Shown here: positions 23,154 through 34,000 of the stretch, in pieces
Position numbering within the stretch: position 1 is the stretch's first letter
Layout: the number at the start of each line of letters is the position of its first letter
The notes under the pieces: generated by a model
Database searches by the model: none
What the model was told of the DNA's origin: nothing
The model's input: the letters and a program-made list of their open reading frames with translations, nothing else
Translations under genes and position numbers: made by a program
DNA from: Aquatica leii
Lineage: Eukaryota; Arthropoda; Insecta; Coleoptera; Lampyridae
Direction of reading: 5' to 3'
NCBI GenBank assembly: GCA_035610365.1
Contig: CM069432.1
Location: 239,038,104 to 239,102,103, forward strand
DNA length: 64,000 nucleotides

Positions 23154-24289
23154 AAAATCCAGTTATTTGTTAAGCAACTCTACGTACTGAATTTAATTCC
23201 TGTAAGTCTGGCTTTAGCCATTGGTGTAACAAAAAAAATTTATTTGACGATACTTTTAAGGAGCTGTCAAATTTGAATGCAACGAACGACTTATGATATA
23301 TAAATTATACCATTATATTTTGGCGTTCACATTTGGGAGTCGTCAACTGTATATTAGTAACTTGTGTCTATCTTGAAGTTGACGGTAACTTACTCAAGAA
23401 CATTTTACTTGATTAATAATGTTATTGTTTCAAATTCATGTTTGCTAAAAAAATTCAATACTTCCATTGGCACACGTAGGTTTAACAAATAACTTGAACA
23501 TAAAGATTAATGTCAATATAAAAACTTTTTCAAGTATGTTTATGACTGTGTTTTCTTCTAATTTATTATTATAAAAACAATAGTTTGATTTTGCATTTGA
23601 TTTCTGCATTGTAAGTTTTTCTTTTTTATAGAGTAGTCATAGAATTTTTAAAGTTCTTTTATGACGTTTTTTTTGTATTGGTAAACCACTCGACCGATGT
23701 TTATAAGTAATACTTTATTTTCTTCAGGCACTTAGCGGAAGCAAAGTTGCATGTTGACCTGACGCTTCATTTCTGAAAAATTAAAAAAAAAGTGCCGTTT
23801 TTGCTCATTGGATTTTTTTCATAAACCAGGAAAGGTTACATGTTGACCTAACGCTTCATCGCTGATTCATAAAAAAAAATTAATTTTGTATTTAATCCAG
23901 TGTGTATTGATACAGAAGAAAGAAATTTTGGAAGATAAAACTAATTATAAGATAAATTATGTTAAGTTTGCTTAAATGCAAACATAACTTTGGATAAAGA
24001 TTCAATAGTTAGAGTATGCAAATAGGCCACTAGCAAAAATGTTCTTCCTCGAAAAGGTAACGTGCAATTGGCCTCGGTAAATTATGGTTTTTTATTTTCA
24101 TACTATCTATTTAGTACAGTACTTTATTTTTAAATCAGGAAGCAAAATTTAAATGTATCTGGTGTTTTTGTTTGCGTTTAATTAGATTATGTTACTAATT
24201 ATTTCAAAATGTTACCTTCATTGCCATTTCTTTTTTCTCTTAGTAAAAATTACTTAAATTATAACGGTAAAGTAGTTTATCCTCCTGTT
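23154..24289. other. AT-rich non-coding stretch
   Basis: No gene was seen. GTTGCATGTTGACCTGACGC (23747-23766) recurs with small changes at 23835-23859 and inverted at 35328-35352, probably pieces of a dispersed repeat. Confidence 0.45.
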
Positions 24290-24420
24290 TGTTAGGTTGT
24301 AATTGGTATTAGATTTTGTCTTCTTTAGGAGGGGCAATAAAAACCACTCTAAACTATTTTTATGGCTACGTTTCGTGCCTCTAGTGTGCACTTCTTCAGG
24401 CCAAAGAAAAGGTTATGAGT
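24290..24420 (-). repeat. Penelope-type terminal (pseudo-LTR) fragment
   Basis: On the minus strand, CCTGAAGAAGTGCACACTAG is followed by GCACGAAACGTAGCC and AGAGTGGTTTTTATTGCCCC. It aligns with the plus strand at 34548-34630. No coding part is attached. Confidence 0.6.
24364..24403 (-). ncRNA. Hammerhead-ribozyme-like motif
   Basis: On the minus strand, core box CTGAAGA (24393-24399) is followed by a stem GTGC...GCAC, then GAAAC (24370-24374) and GTA. Flanking TGGC and GCCA can form stem I. One extra A sits between the first core box and stem II. PLE termini are known to carry such minimal motifs; cleavage here is untested. Confidence 0.5.
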
Positions 24421-24691
24421 GGAAACAGTCCACTGGTCCAACAAGCATATGAGTGGTATGCTTCATTATTTCTAACGGAACACCTTGTATTTTATTTTAT
24501 TTTTCAATTCTCAATCTAAAAGGATTGAGATAATAACATTTTTAACTCATACCTTGAGTTGCATGCAACATTTGTTCCCTCTTATGAGAGCTTTCACAAC
24601 TTTTTTTTCGAAATTTCAATTTATATTACCTGAAGTCCATACTATTCCTACCCTTCAGAACTTTTTAAAATCCCTAAAACTTCATTATTTC

Positions 24692-24972
24692 TGTTATAAA
24701 ATGTGTATTATAATAACATGAACTTGTAGCATATTAGTAGGTAGAATGTTATTAAGTAGTTCAATGTGTACGCGCGCCAAAAACAATATATAAGTAAAAG
24801 ACTGAAGTTAGAGTTACCTTTTTTGTGAGTACGTTAGTATGTTGTTAGATCCTGTATGTATAGTATTTTTTTCATTGTGTTCTTTAAATAAACTATAAAA
24901 GTGTGATAGTTCTTTTTGCTGTGTTTATTGTATTTATCTACAAGATCCACTTACAAAGCATAATTTATAATA
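24692..24972 (+). repeat. 5' LTR of the young Copia
   Basis: It begins TGTTATAAAATG and ends TTTATAATA, an unusual end where CA is normal. Both LTRs share this end. It contains ATATATAAGTAAAAGAC (TATA-like) and AATAAACTATAAAA (poly(A) region). Confidence 0.95.
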
Positions 24973-24985
24973 GGTTATGGCCCAG
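24973..24985 (+). promoter_or_regulatory. Primer-binding site of the young Copia
   Basis: GGTTATGGCCCAG adjoins the LTR. Compared with GGTTATGGGCCCAG it lacks one G, which might weaken priming by initiator tRNA-Met. Confidence 0.85.
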
Positions 24986-25028
24986 GATTATAAGTAAAAA
25001 GAACGTGTATACCACGTGTTTCGAAAGA

Positions 25029-25708
25029 ATGGGCTTAAAGGCTCAAATTGAGAAACTTGAAGGGTCAAGCAATTGGAGTAAATGGAAAAGACAGATTGAG
25101 TTGTTGTTAATCCATCAAGATGTACACGATTATGCAAAGGGTGTACATGTAGCTCCGAAACTAGAACCAGGTAGCGAAAGTGATGCAGAATTCTTAAAAA
25201 GAAGTAAAGAATTTAAGAAGATGGATGCGTTAGCGCAATTAATAATTGTGGGAGCGTTAAGTGAGACCGATATAGAGTTGACTGCGACATGTACTACGGC
25301 ACATGAAATTTGGAATAAATTACCGAGTGTTTACGAACAGAGTTCTAGACAAAAAGTTGACAGATTAATACAAGATTTTTTTGAAATGACAATGAATCCC
25401 AGTGAAAGCATTGCAACTCACATTGCGAAATTTAAAAAAAAATCATTTTGAATTAAATGACGGGTAATGAAAGGTTAACGAAAACTAAGCTCCCGGACCT
25501 ACTCCTTATGAGTAGAATTATGTCAACACTGCCTGCAGATTACTTTGAATTCAAAAGTGTGTGGGAATCTATTCCCATTGAAGAGAGAACCATAAATCTA
25601 TTAATAGAAAGATTAAGACTCATCGAAATGAGGTTACTAAGTAAGCATGAGCAGGAACCAACAGCCATTGTTGCGCCAAAGAAAAATCTAAAGAGAGTAA
25701 AAACATAG
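25029..25708 (+). pseudogene. Copia gag with one frameshift and a nonsense codon
   Basis: The start is the ATG at 25029 (MGLKAQIEKLEGSSNWSKWK), which matches the beginning of Copia gag; the upstream in-frame extension lies in the LTR/leader. Gag reads through IATHIAKF, then loses frame in the A-run at about 25432-25442 and stops at 25449. The next frame resumes as NERLTKTKLPDLLLMSRIMS and continues to a TAG at 25706-25708, just before the zinc knuckle. Slippage in a homopolymer is the likely origin of the frameshift. It is unclear whether it is a mutation, programmed slippage or a sequencing error. Confidence 0.9.
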
Positions 25709-26977
25709 TCTATATACAAATGTTTTAAGTGTCATGAGGTGGGTCATTTTGCGAAGAATTGCAAGAAGAAAAACCAAAATGAACTTCATGGTAAAGCCTT
25801 CATTTGTAATGTACCTAACTCGGTCGAAACAGAAGCTTGGCTTGCAGATTCAGGTGTTTTAGTTCATATGACAAAGAATAAGAACTGGTTTAAAAGTTAT
25901 GAAGAGTTTGTGACTCCACAAGAAATTCAGGTCGGAAACGAACAAGTCATAGATGCATATGGCAAAGGCAATATAAATGTTGAAACATGGAGTAATGGTA
26001 AATGGGAAAGGAACTATCTCGACAATGTTTGGTATGTACCAAATATTTCAAGGAATTTATTTTCTGTAGGATACACCGTAGCAAAAGGATGTAAATTTTT
26101 TGCTGATCGCAATGGTTGCGAGATATCCAAAGGTGGTAAAATCCGGATTATTGGTAAATCGAACAGTAATGGTTTATACATTCTTAATATGAGAGTTTGT
26201 CTTCCAAAAGAAGCACTAGTGACTGAACAGAAGAATTCCCTCCAGTTATGGCACGAACGGCTTTGTCACCAGGGCAAGAACCATGTAAAGGAATTCTTAA
26301 TTAATCGACAGATTAAAGTTTGTTCTGGCACTAATAATAAAGTCTGTGAAGGATGTATGATGGGTAAGCAGAAAAGACAAAAATTCAGTATGACAAAGAA
26401 ACGTGCTGAATTTCCTGGTGCATTAGTTTATGCAGACGTCTGTGGTCGAATGCATGAAACATCGGTTGGCAAATCTAGATTTTACTTGTGCATAAAAGCC
26501 GATTTTTCAAAATTCCGTCGCGTGTTCTTTTTAAAACAAAAAGAAAAAGTTGCCAAGTGTATTAACATTTATATTAATGAGTGCATTACAGCAGGACACC
26601 GAGTGAAAGAATTCTTGAGTGATGGAGGTCGCGAGTTTAACAATAAAGCTGTACAAGAGTTGTTAAGTTCTCAAGGCATAAATATCCGGTCAACTATGCC
26701 TTACACTCCAGAACAAAATGGTGGTGCTGAACGGGAAAACAAGACGTTGGTTGAGACTGCTCGATCTATGTTACATACCAAAAACCTACCTATTATACTC
26801 GGGGCAGAAGCAGTGAACACTGCTGTTCATATCCTAAACAGAACAGGTCCAAGTGCTATAAAAGGAAAATCTCCTATAGAGTTATGGTCAGGAGAGGTAT
26901 ACCAAAGTATTGAACATTTTAAAATATTTGGTACAGAGTGTTATGTGCACATCCCTAAAGAGAAACGAAATAAGTAG
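25709..26977 (+). CDS. Copia zinc knuckle-protease-integrase segment
   Basis: This is in the same frame as the second part of gag. The knuckle CFKCHEVGHFAKNC lies at about 25724-25765. The protease motif reads WLADSGVLVHMT, which keeps Asp-Ser-Gly but has Val-Leu where Ala-Ser/Thr is usual, so activity is doubtful. Integrase has zinc-site residues in WHERLCHQG and CEGCMMGK, the first Asp in YADVCGRM, the second in FLSDGGREF and the Glu in NGGAERENK. A TAG at 26975-26977 interrupts the reading frame before reverse transcriptase. The frame resumes unchanged beyond it, so this is a point nonsense mutation. Confidence 0.92.
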   Translation, partial: SIYKCFKCHEVGHFAKNCKKKNQNELHGKAFICNVPNSVETEAWLADSGVLVHMTKNKNWFKSYEEFVTPQEIQVGNEQVIDAYGKGNINVETWSNGKWERNYLDNVWYVPNISRNLFSVGYTVAKGCKFFADRNGCEISKGGKIRIIGKSNSNGLYILNMRVCLPKEALVTEQKNSLQLWHERLCHQGKNHVKEFLINRQIKVCSGTNNKVCEGCMMGKQKRQKFSMTKKRAEFPGALVYADVCGRMHETSVGKSRFYLCIKADFSKFRRVFFLKQKEKVAKCINIYINECITAGHRVKEFLSDGGREFNNKAVQELLSSQGINIRSTMPYTPEQNGGAERENKTLVETARSMLHTKNLPIILGAEAVNTAVHILNRTGPSAIKGKSPIELWSGEVYQSIEHFKIFGTECYVHIPKEKRNK

Positions 26978-28939
26978 GATAAAAAGAGCAAGCATGGCTA
27001 CTTAGTTGGTTACTGTAATGAAAGAAATGGATACTGTGTTTGGATTCCTCAAGAAAACAAGGTGGTTAAAAGTCGTGATGTTGTTTTTAAATGTGAAATT
27101 ATAGGTACAGTTCCAAAGAATACTGTAGACCAGGCTGTGGAAGAATGGAACAGCAGACAAGAAATTTGTCAGGTTGAAACAATTGTTCCAGTTGGTACCG
27201 GCGGTTCTGAAGATGTTGAGGATGCCGTGTCACCTGAAGTTAATAAAGAACAGGATGACGTATTTCCTGTGCCAGTTGACTCTGATGGAATTGACCAACC
27301 AGCTGAAGATGTTCAGAGAAGTACTAAGTTAGATTGTAATGAACCCATGTCAATCGCTGAAGCTTTTGAGAGGATTGATGCAAAAAAATGGGAAGCTGCG
27401 GTAAATGTAGAGCTAAACAGTTTACAAATGAATAATACTTGGGAAATTGTTGATCGTCCTGTAAGAAAAAATGTCATTAAAAACAAATGGGTTTTTAAAT
27501 TAAAGCATGATTCTATAAATGGAATTAAATATAAGGCTAGGCTAGTAGGAAAGGGATTTACACAGCGTTATGGATTAGATTTTAAAGAGACATTCTCACC
27601 TGTAGTAAGATTTAGTACTTTCCGATTTTTGTTAGCTCTTGCTGCGAGATTAAAAATGAGTATCGATCATATAGATATTGAAACTGCATTCTTAAATGGG
27701 GAGTTACAGGAAGAAATTTTTATGGAACAACCCGAGGAGTGCGAGGATATTAACGGTGCAAGGAAAGTCTGTTTACTTAAAAATGGTATCTATGGACTAA
27801 AGCAATCTTCAAGGGTTTGGAATAAAAAGGTTGATAATGTTCTTACTAAGATTGGTTTTAAAAAATCCGAGTTTCAACATTGTGTTTATACTAAATGCAA
27901 CGATAGTTCTCTTACAATAATTGCTGTCTATGTTGACGATTTTGTAATATTGTTTAATTCAGAGATGGAAAAGAAAAACGTGAAAATTGCTTTAGCCAAA
28001 GAATTTAAAATTAAAGATTTAGGTCCAATAAAATATTTCTTAGGTATTAATATAAGGTATGAAAACGATAAGATTAATACGTGTCAATCGGATTACGTTT
28101 TACAGTTATTAAACAAGTTTAAGATGTCGGATGCAAAACCTGTATCAACTCCATTGGATAAAAATTGTAAGATTGTAGATTCTAATGAAAATGAATGTAA
28201 TGCTCCATGTCAGAATCTGATTCGATCTCTGATGTACCTTGCTGTATGTACAAGACCTGATATTGCGTATGCAGTTGGTTATTTAAGTCAATTCAATTCT
28301 TGTTACAAAAACGTGCATTGGTTAATGGCTAAACGTCTGCTAAGATACCTAAAAGTTACATATGATTTAGGTCTTAAATTTGAGAAATGCAACGATAATT
28401 TAATAGCATTTTCTGATGCAGATTGGGGAAATGATGTGGTAGATAGAAAATCGTATACAGAGTACCTAGTTAAATTTGGCAATTCACTAATATCATGGGA
28501 GTCTAAAAAACAAAGGACGGTGGCATTGTCTAGTACCGAAACTGAATATGTAGCAATAGCAGAATGTGCTAAAGAATGTCTATTTTTAAAGGGTTTTTTA
28601 AAGGAACTTGCAAAAATTGATGAAACTATATATTTGTACAGTGATAATCAGGGAACTATTAAATTGGTGGAGAATCCTGTATATCACAGAAGGACAAAAC
28701 ATATTGATATAAAGTATCATTTTGTGAGGGAATGTGTCGTGACTAATCAAATTGTACTTGAATATATGCCAACTGATAAAACGTTAGCCGATTTTTGTAC
28801 TAAACCGTTAAGCAGAGAAAAAAATTTGAATTGTGTAAATGGAATAAGACTATTAAACTCATTCTATTTTTTTTTGTTTGTTTCGTTATGTTATTATAAA
28901 AAGAGAAAGTGTTATAAAATGTGTATTATAATAACATGA
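26978..28939 (+). CDS. Copia reverse transcriptase-RNase H segment
   Basis: It continues the frame after the TAG at 26975 with DKKSKHGYLVGY. Reverse transcriptase runs from about NTWEIVDRP through WVFKLKHD, ARLVGKGFTQRYG and IDIETAFLNGELQEEI. The catalytic motif is VYVDDFVIL (about 27929-27955). RNase H shows FSDADWGNDVVDRKSYTEY, ALSSTETEYVAIAE, YSDNQGTIKL and RRTKHIDIKYHFVRE, all in the expected order. The frame ends at a TGA at 28937-28939, about 30 nt inside the 3' LTR, so the last ten residues are LTR-encoded. This part looks fully intact. Confidence 0.95.
   Translation, partial: DKKSKHGYLVGYCNERNGYCVWIPQENKVVKSRDVVFKCEIIGTVPKNTVDQAVEEWNSRQEICQVETIVPVGTGGSEDVEDAVSPEVNKEQDDVFPVPVDSDGIDQPAEDVQRSTKLDCNEPMSIAEAFERIDAKKWEAAVNVELNSLQMNNTWEIVDRPVRKNVIKNKWVFKLKHDSINGIKYKARLVGKGFTQRYGLDFKETFSPVVRFSTFRFLLALAARLKMSIDHIDIETAFLNGELQEEIFMEQPEECEDINGARKVCLLKNGIYGLKQSSRVWNKKVDNVLTKIGFKKSEFQHCVYTKCNDSSLTIIAVYVDDFVILFNSEMEKKNVKIALAKEFKIKDLGPIKYFLGINIRYENDKINTCQSDYVLQLLNKFKMSDAKPVSTPLDKNCKIVDSNENECNAPCQNLIRSLMYLAVCTRPDIAYAVGYLSQFNSCYKNVHWLMAKRLLRYLKVTYDLGLKFEKCNDNLIAFSDADWGNDVVDRKSYTEYLVKFGNSLISWESKKQRTVALSSTETEYVAIAECAKECLFLKGFLKELAKIDETIYLYSDNQGTIKLVENPVYHRRTKHIDIKYHFVRECVVTNQIVLEYMPTDKTLADFCTKPLSREKNLNCVNGIRLLNSFYFFLFVSLCYYKKRKCYKMCIIIT
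28898..28909 (+). promoter_or_regulatory. Polypurine tract of the young Copia
   Basis: AAAAAGAGAAAG lies directly before the 3' LTR and overlaps the end of the pol frame. Confidence 0.8.
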
Positions 28940-29190
28940 ACTTGTAGCATATTAGTAGGTAGAATGTTATTAAGTAGTTCAATGTGTACGCGCGCCAAAA
29001 ACAATATATAAGTAAAAGACTGAACTTAGAGTTACCTTTTTTGTGAGTACGTTAGTACGTTGTTAGATCCTGTAGGTATAGTATTTTTTTCATTGTGTTC
29101 TTTAAATAAACTATAAAAGTGTGATAGTTCTTTTTGCTGTGTTTATTGTATTTATCTACAAGATCCACTTACAAAGCATAATTTATAATA
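28910..29190 (+). repeat. 3' LTR of the young Copia
   Basis: It is 281 bp. It differs from the 5' LTR by a G/C change in GAAGTT, T/C in GTATGTTG and T/G in TGTATGTATAG. Confidence 0.95.
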
Positions 29191-29399
29191 ATTTCTAATA
29201 GAACACCTTGTATTTTATTTTATTTTTCAATTTTACATAACTTTTAAAGATAAACTCATTAGAAATGTCCTATATCTAAATCTTATACTTTTTGGAATAT
29301 AAGGCTTTGACAGTAAAAACTATGAAACTAAGTAAAATTATAAGAATTTTTTAGCAGGCTTTGGAAGAAAACGTTAAAACAAAAAAATCGCTTGACGTC

Positions 29400-30316
29400 A
29401 AATTAATTTGCACAAAATTGCCTCGTATATAGTTTTTCAACGAAGATTATTTCATAAATAATTTAGGGCGAGTGCAACAAAATGTTATTACGCACGTGCC
29501 GAACATTTGCGACACGTTTTCCGAATAAGCCAAGCCCCGGCTCTAAAGCTATTCACACGCAATTAAAAAACTGCGTGGAGTGTAGATCTTTTCGTGCCAA
29601 ACTAAGAAGAAATAAACCAGTGTTGGAAGATGTGAACTTACAAATTACAAACTACTGTGTGATTTTTTTTAAGTATTGGTAAGTCCAAAGTTTGAAACCC
29701 ACAGATTTGCCATTACACACGGAGTTTTGCGATTTGGTGCTGGTTAGGATGCAAGACGATAATCAAATTTTAAAAAAGATAATATTCAGTGACAATACCA
29801 AATTCACTAAAAAAGGGCTATACAACCGATATAACAGCCATTTTTAGTCAAGATATAATCAACACGTATTCAGAGAAAGGCAGTTTCAGGAATCTTATCA
29901 ATTTAACGTGTATTGTCCAGTTAAGAATAACAAAATTTTATGTTTGTACACTTATGATGAAAATCTCAATTCCGATTGTTATTACAACATCTTAAGAAAC
30001 GTTGTTTAAGTTTCCTTGAATAATTTTTCAACTCAAGAAGCTGGAGAAGCGTGGTACCAGCACGATGGAGCGCTAGCACACAATGCCCATGTTGTTGGTT
30101 TACCGAATTCGACCCCTATAGATTTTTTTATTTGGGACTGCATAAAAAGTCTTGTTTACGGCAATGTTTATACGGCGAAAGAAAATTTGATTAAAATAGT
30201 GCTGTATGCATTTAACAATTCAGAATAGCACAAAATTCAACGTCCAATAAATGAAAACTTGTTTACAAGAATAGACAAATGTTTGGACCAAAATGGCAGT
30301 GTTTTTGAACACTTAT
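29400..30316 (+). pseudogene. Mariner/Tc1-like transposase, decayed
   Basis: The N-terminal part reads RFPNKPSPGSKAIHTQLKN and SFRAKLRRNKP, the HTH region of the same insect family as 7040-7800. The first catalytic block is IIFSDNTKFTKKG (Asp retained). The second is WYQHDGALAHNAH (Asp retained) and the third STPIDFFIWDCIKSLVYG (Asp retained). Frames change around 29680, 29800 and 30010, with internal stops. The C-terminus NGSVFEHLL ends at a stop near 30320. All three acidic positions survive, but the gene is broken. It lies exactly inside the long inverted arms. Confidence 0.85.
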
Positions 30317-30744
30317 TATAACTATTTTGTTCTCATATGTTTAGTTGTTCGAGTTGAACGTTATGAATTGTTTTGTTTTTTATTGTCAAGTGATTGTTCG
30401 TTTTAACGTTTGCTTTCAAAGCCTTCTTCAAAATTCTTATAATTTTACTTAGTTTCATAGTTTTTACTTTCAAAGCTTTATATTCCAAAAAGTATTAGAT
30501 TTAGATATAGAACATCCCTAATGAATTTATGTAGAAGTTATGTAGAATTCAAAAATAAAATAAAATACAAGGTGTTAGAAATATTGAAGTTTTAGGGATT
30601 TTAAAAAGTTCTGAAGGGTGGGAATATTATAGACATCCGGTAAAATGAATTGAAATTTTGAAAAGAAAAGTTGTGAAAGCTCTCATAAAAGGCAACAAAT
30701 GTAATTTCTTTCATTCTTTTTTAAATATCTCATAAACGGTAAAC

Positions 30745-30995
30745 ATATGGTATAGGGCGCGCTTATAAAATTTAATCTAAAATTCAGCATACATTTTAAA
30801 ATGTAAAAATATACAGGGTATTTTATGTAAAATAACAATGTTGATAGCAACTTCCAGTATAAACGGAAGTCGGTTATTATTGAATTTAGTTAAAAAAATC
30901 ATATTCTAAGACCCACATGTGCCATGTTCATAGGCCATGATCGTGATACACCCTGTATACTTTGTTTTTTATCAAATTATTTTATCTAAAATTAC
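30745..30995. repeat. Small insertion in right inverted arm, MITE-like
   Basis: This stretch has no counterpart in the left arm. It contains ATACAGGGTATTTT (about 30813) and, about 140 bp later, ACACCCTGTATAC (30950-30962). These opposed CAGGGT ends are typical of small mariner-derived MITEs. Confidence 0.5.
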
Positions 30996-31055
30996 CATGC
31001 AACTCAAGGTATAAGTTAAAAATGTTATTATCTCAATTCTTTTATTAAAGCTCTT

Positions 31056-34000
31056 TTTGTACCTTTACTTTATTTTATTTTTGTATCCATCAAATTTACA
31101 ATTTATGATTTATTTAATTAAGTTTAATATTTTTGCGACATTTAATTATAGGATTTACAATGAATTTAATTTATTGCTTTAAAATTCTATTGTAAGTTAT
31201 ATTTTTAGATTTGATTTAACTATTTATTATAATTTTATATGCCGGTCAAAACATGTCGCATACAGTTTAATTAAACAAATTAGTGATAAATACATGCATA
31301 AAGAAAGCTCAAATTTTTTATTATGGTTAATTGTTGTGTACAATAATAATGTTAATTTCCGAAATTGAACTGTAATATAACTTTGAAGAAACAAAAATCT
31401 TAAGATAAAGCAATGATAAATTAAATTAAAAAATGTTCACACAAGAAAAACCTTTTTAACAAAAAAATATTTAAATTTACTATTATTTATGTAAAAATGG
31501 CAATAATCATAAATGTTAGAATGTAGTTTTCAAGAAATTTACAAATTGTTTTGTTTTGATGTTAACACTATCAATCTACTATATTAGCTACTCATTTTTA
31601 TATTTTATTTTACATCAGCTGCATAGACTTATTTTTTTCAGTTTATTTAAATATAGAAGATTTTGTTGGTAACAATAAACTCAGAAAGTGTATACTGAAA
31701 ATAAAACTCAGTTTAAATACCCTAATATTTTCTCTCAAGCTGGTTGAAATGCGGTTGAAGCATCAAAGGACTCTAGACTAAATTAGATAATAACGACAAT
31801 TTTTATAATTTATTTAATTAATAAATAGGTTAAAGTACTTAAATTATGTTTTTATTGCTAATGTTTTCATAATTAATTTGAATTCGTCGACATTCGTAAT
31901 TTTGCCTATTCAAAGACCTTAAAGGTTATACAGTCTAAGTCAATGTTAATAGACTAAAGTGATTTACTTAAGATTCATTATTAAACGTCAGTCTTAATTT
32001 AAATTAAAAAATCGACATCGAAAACCAAATTAAGTAAATATCCTTCGTGAAAACCTGTTTAGGGCGGTTAAAGAATAAGTCACCCTTAAAGTGTGCACAT
32101 TCTTTGATGCAATCAGGCGTGTAGATAATCCTTAATTTTTAAACATGTTTGTACTAATTATCCTGTAAAGGGGGAAATGTAGAACTAAGTTTTGATATCG
32201 ATGAGGAGACTCGAAAACGTAGATTTTTCATACCTGTCGAGTGTTCATGTAAATTTTACAATCACAATTATTTTAATCGTTTCGATAATTACGATGAGTT
32301 ACGTTAGAAATTATGTTTATAAAAACGTAATCAGATATTTTATGTACATCCGGTATAGACACATTCATTAACTGCAAGTTCAAGGACTGACATCCTCAAA
32401 TACTCGTCTATGTTCTCATTCAGAACTTTAATATTTGAAAATTTTTATCCTTTTTTAGAAGAAGCGAAATATTTTGATTAAATAAATAGTTATAAAAAAA
32501 TATGTAAATTACATTAATAATGTTGATAGTAAATCCGAATAATCATGAATCAACGACAGTTTCACACGCAGGTGTAAGTTTCACTTACCTTACAGACTTG
32601 ACGGCCTTCTAAAATTCTAATGTCTTGTACATTAATCATGGAAAATAATCTGAAAATTGTTCTAAAATCGTTTTTATAGTATTAAATAAACCTTAATTTT
32701 GCCATATTTATAATTAGTTTAAAACGGAAATTTGCGGTGCACTGTTATTTCATCATTTTAATTTCCTTGAATACAAGTTTAAAACAAATTTTTCCGATCC
32801 CTTTTTAGTGCCTCACCAATTAGTTCGTTTGTAAAAATGTTACCTAATTAACAGAAAAAAAAGGCTTTGGAGTTGTTACTATTGAAAATCAAATCTTAGT
32901 GTAACAGGTTATAAAACGTTTTCTACTGATTTGTTTGTTTGTTTCAGTAGTGATCATACTTCATATACTTCTTGACACGTTCATGGACATTGAAAAAAAA
33001 TAATTTAAGGGCAACAGCATTTATAGTATCCTTGAAGGCAATAACTTGCTATGGATACATGTGTTATTTGGTAACGGTACGATTTTACTCCAACAAAACA
33101 TGTGCTTGCGTTAAAAATACCAAAAATCTTCCTTGAAAAACATACGGATCATGTTCTTATTTTTTATCGACTACTTTTTCCATACTCGATTGTATTTCAT
33201 AAAACTCTTACTAAGAATGTGAGTAATAAAACCGTTTTGCGGTATTTCAGGACTGTAAAGTATGTATCTGCAAAAGGAAACTGTGTTGTAACATTGTTGT
33301 AGTCGAAATACTTTTGGTATTTTAAGTATCTATTATATTTCATATACACAAAACGCGTTAATTTTCGTACTTTTTTAAGTTTTATTATTTAGCACAATAA
33401 TATTAACATAAGTTCAATGTATTCATTAGTAGTAAAATGTAAACGGTTTTGTTAGAACCTTGGAAATTTACATAAGTGAGTGTATAAAAGAAATAATCCT
33501 AAGCTTAATTTGCAACTATATTTTACTTCTGTAGATGTAAATTTCTTAAAAGTGGTATCTTCTTATAGAAAAAGTTCCGTAAAATGCGAGAGCTTTAAGA
33601 AAAACGACTACGTTATTTTTTTAACTTTTCATATAATATAAAAATTCAAATAACATATGTTTTTTGAATAATTTTAACTATATAACTTTCTTTAAATTCA
33701 ATTTCAAGCATATCAATTTAATTGATCACAACAAAAACAAATTGAAAGTTAAATATTGCCGTAAATCTATAGTCTACAATACTTTTTAACAACCAAATAG
33801 TTTTTAATTTTAATTAATATTTCATTTAATGTCATATCTAAAAACAAACATTGAGAATATATAGGAAACAATAATTACCTTTAATATTTGTGTGATAGAA
33901 CTTTACGAACATTTAGGTTCTGTTGTATTCTTGCATTAAAGTTCAAAATTACTATGCTCAATTTTATTTATCTTGTTAAATTTAAAATTATGCAAAGCAT

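Larger units (their letters stand above)
24692..29190 (+). mobile_element. Young Copia-type LTR retrotransposon (plus strand)
   Basis: The 4499-bp element has 281-bp LTRs (24692-24972 and 28910-29190) differing at only three positions by eye. The 5-bp target duplication ATTTC is exact (24687-24691 and 29191-29195). The primer-binding site and purine tract are in place. The coding region has one frameshift and two nonsense codons but retains nearly all catalytic residues, including YVDD. It is inserted in the left arm of the older mariner-like element. The LTR similarity marks it as one of the latest events in the window. Confidence 0.97.
24483..31055 (+). mobile_element. Mariner/Tc1-like element with long IR/DR-type arms
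   Basis: Without the Copia inserted at 24692-29190, the left arm (24515-24691 plus 29196-29400) is an inverted copy of 30385-30725 plus about 31000-31050. The arms total roughly 400 bp. The 30-bp motif ACACCTTGTATTTTATTTTA... occurs at the outer left end (24485), at the inner position (29202) and inverted on the right (about 30551-30580). This resembles the inverted-repeat/direct-repeat layout of some Tc1/mariner elements. The core holds a broken transposase (29400-30316). The right arm has an extra insertion at about 30745-30995. The outer right boundary is uncertain. Confidence 0.72.
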
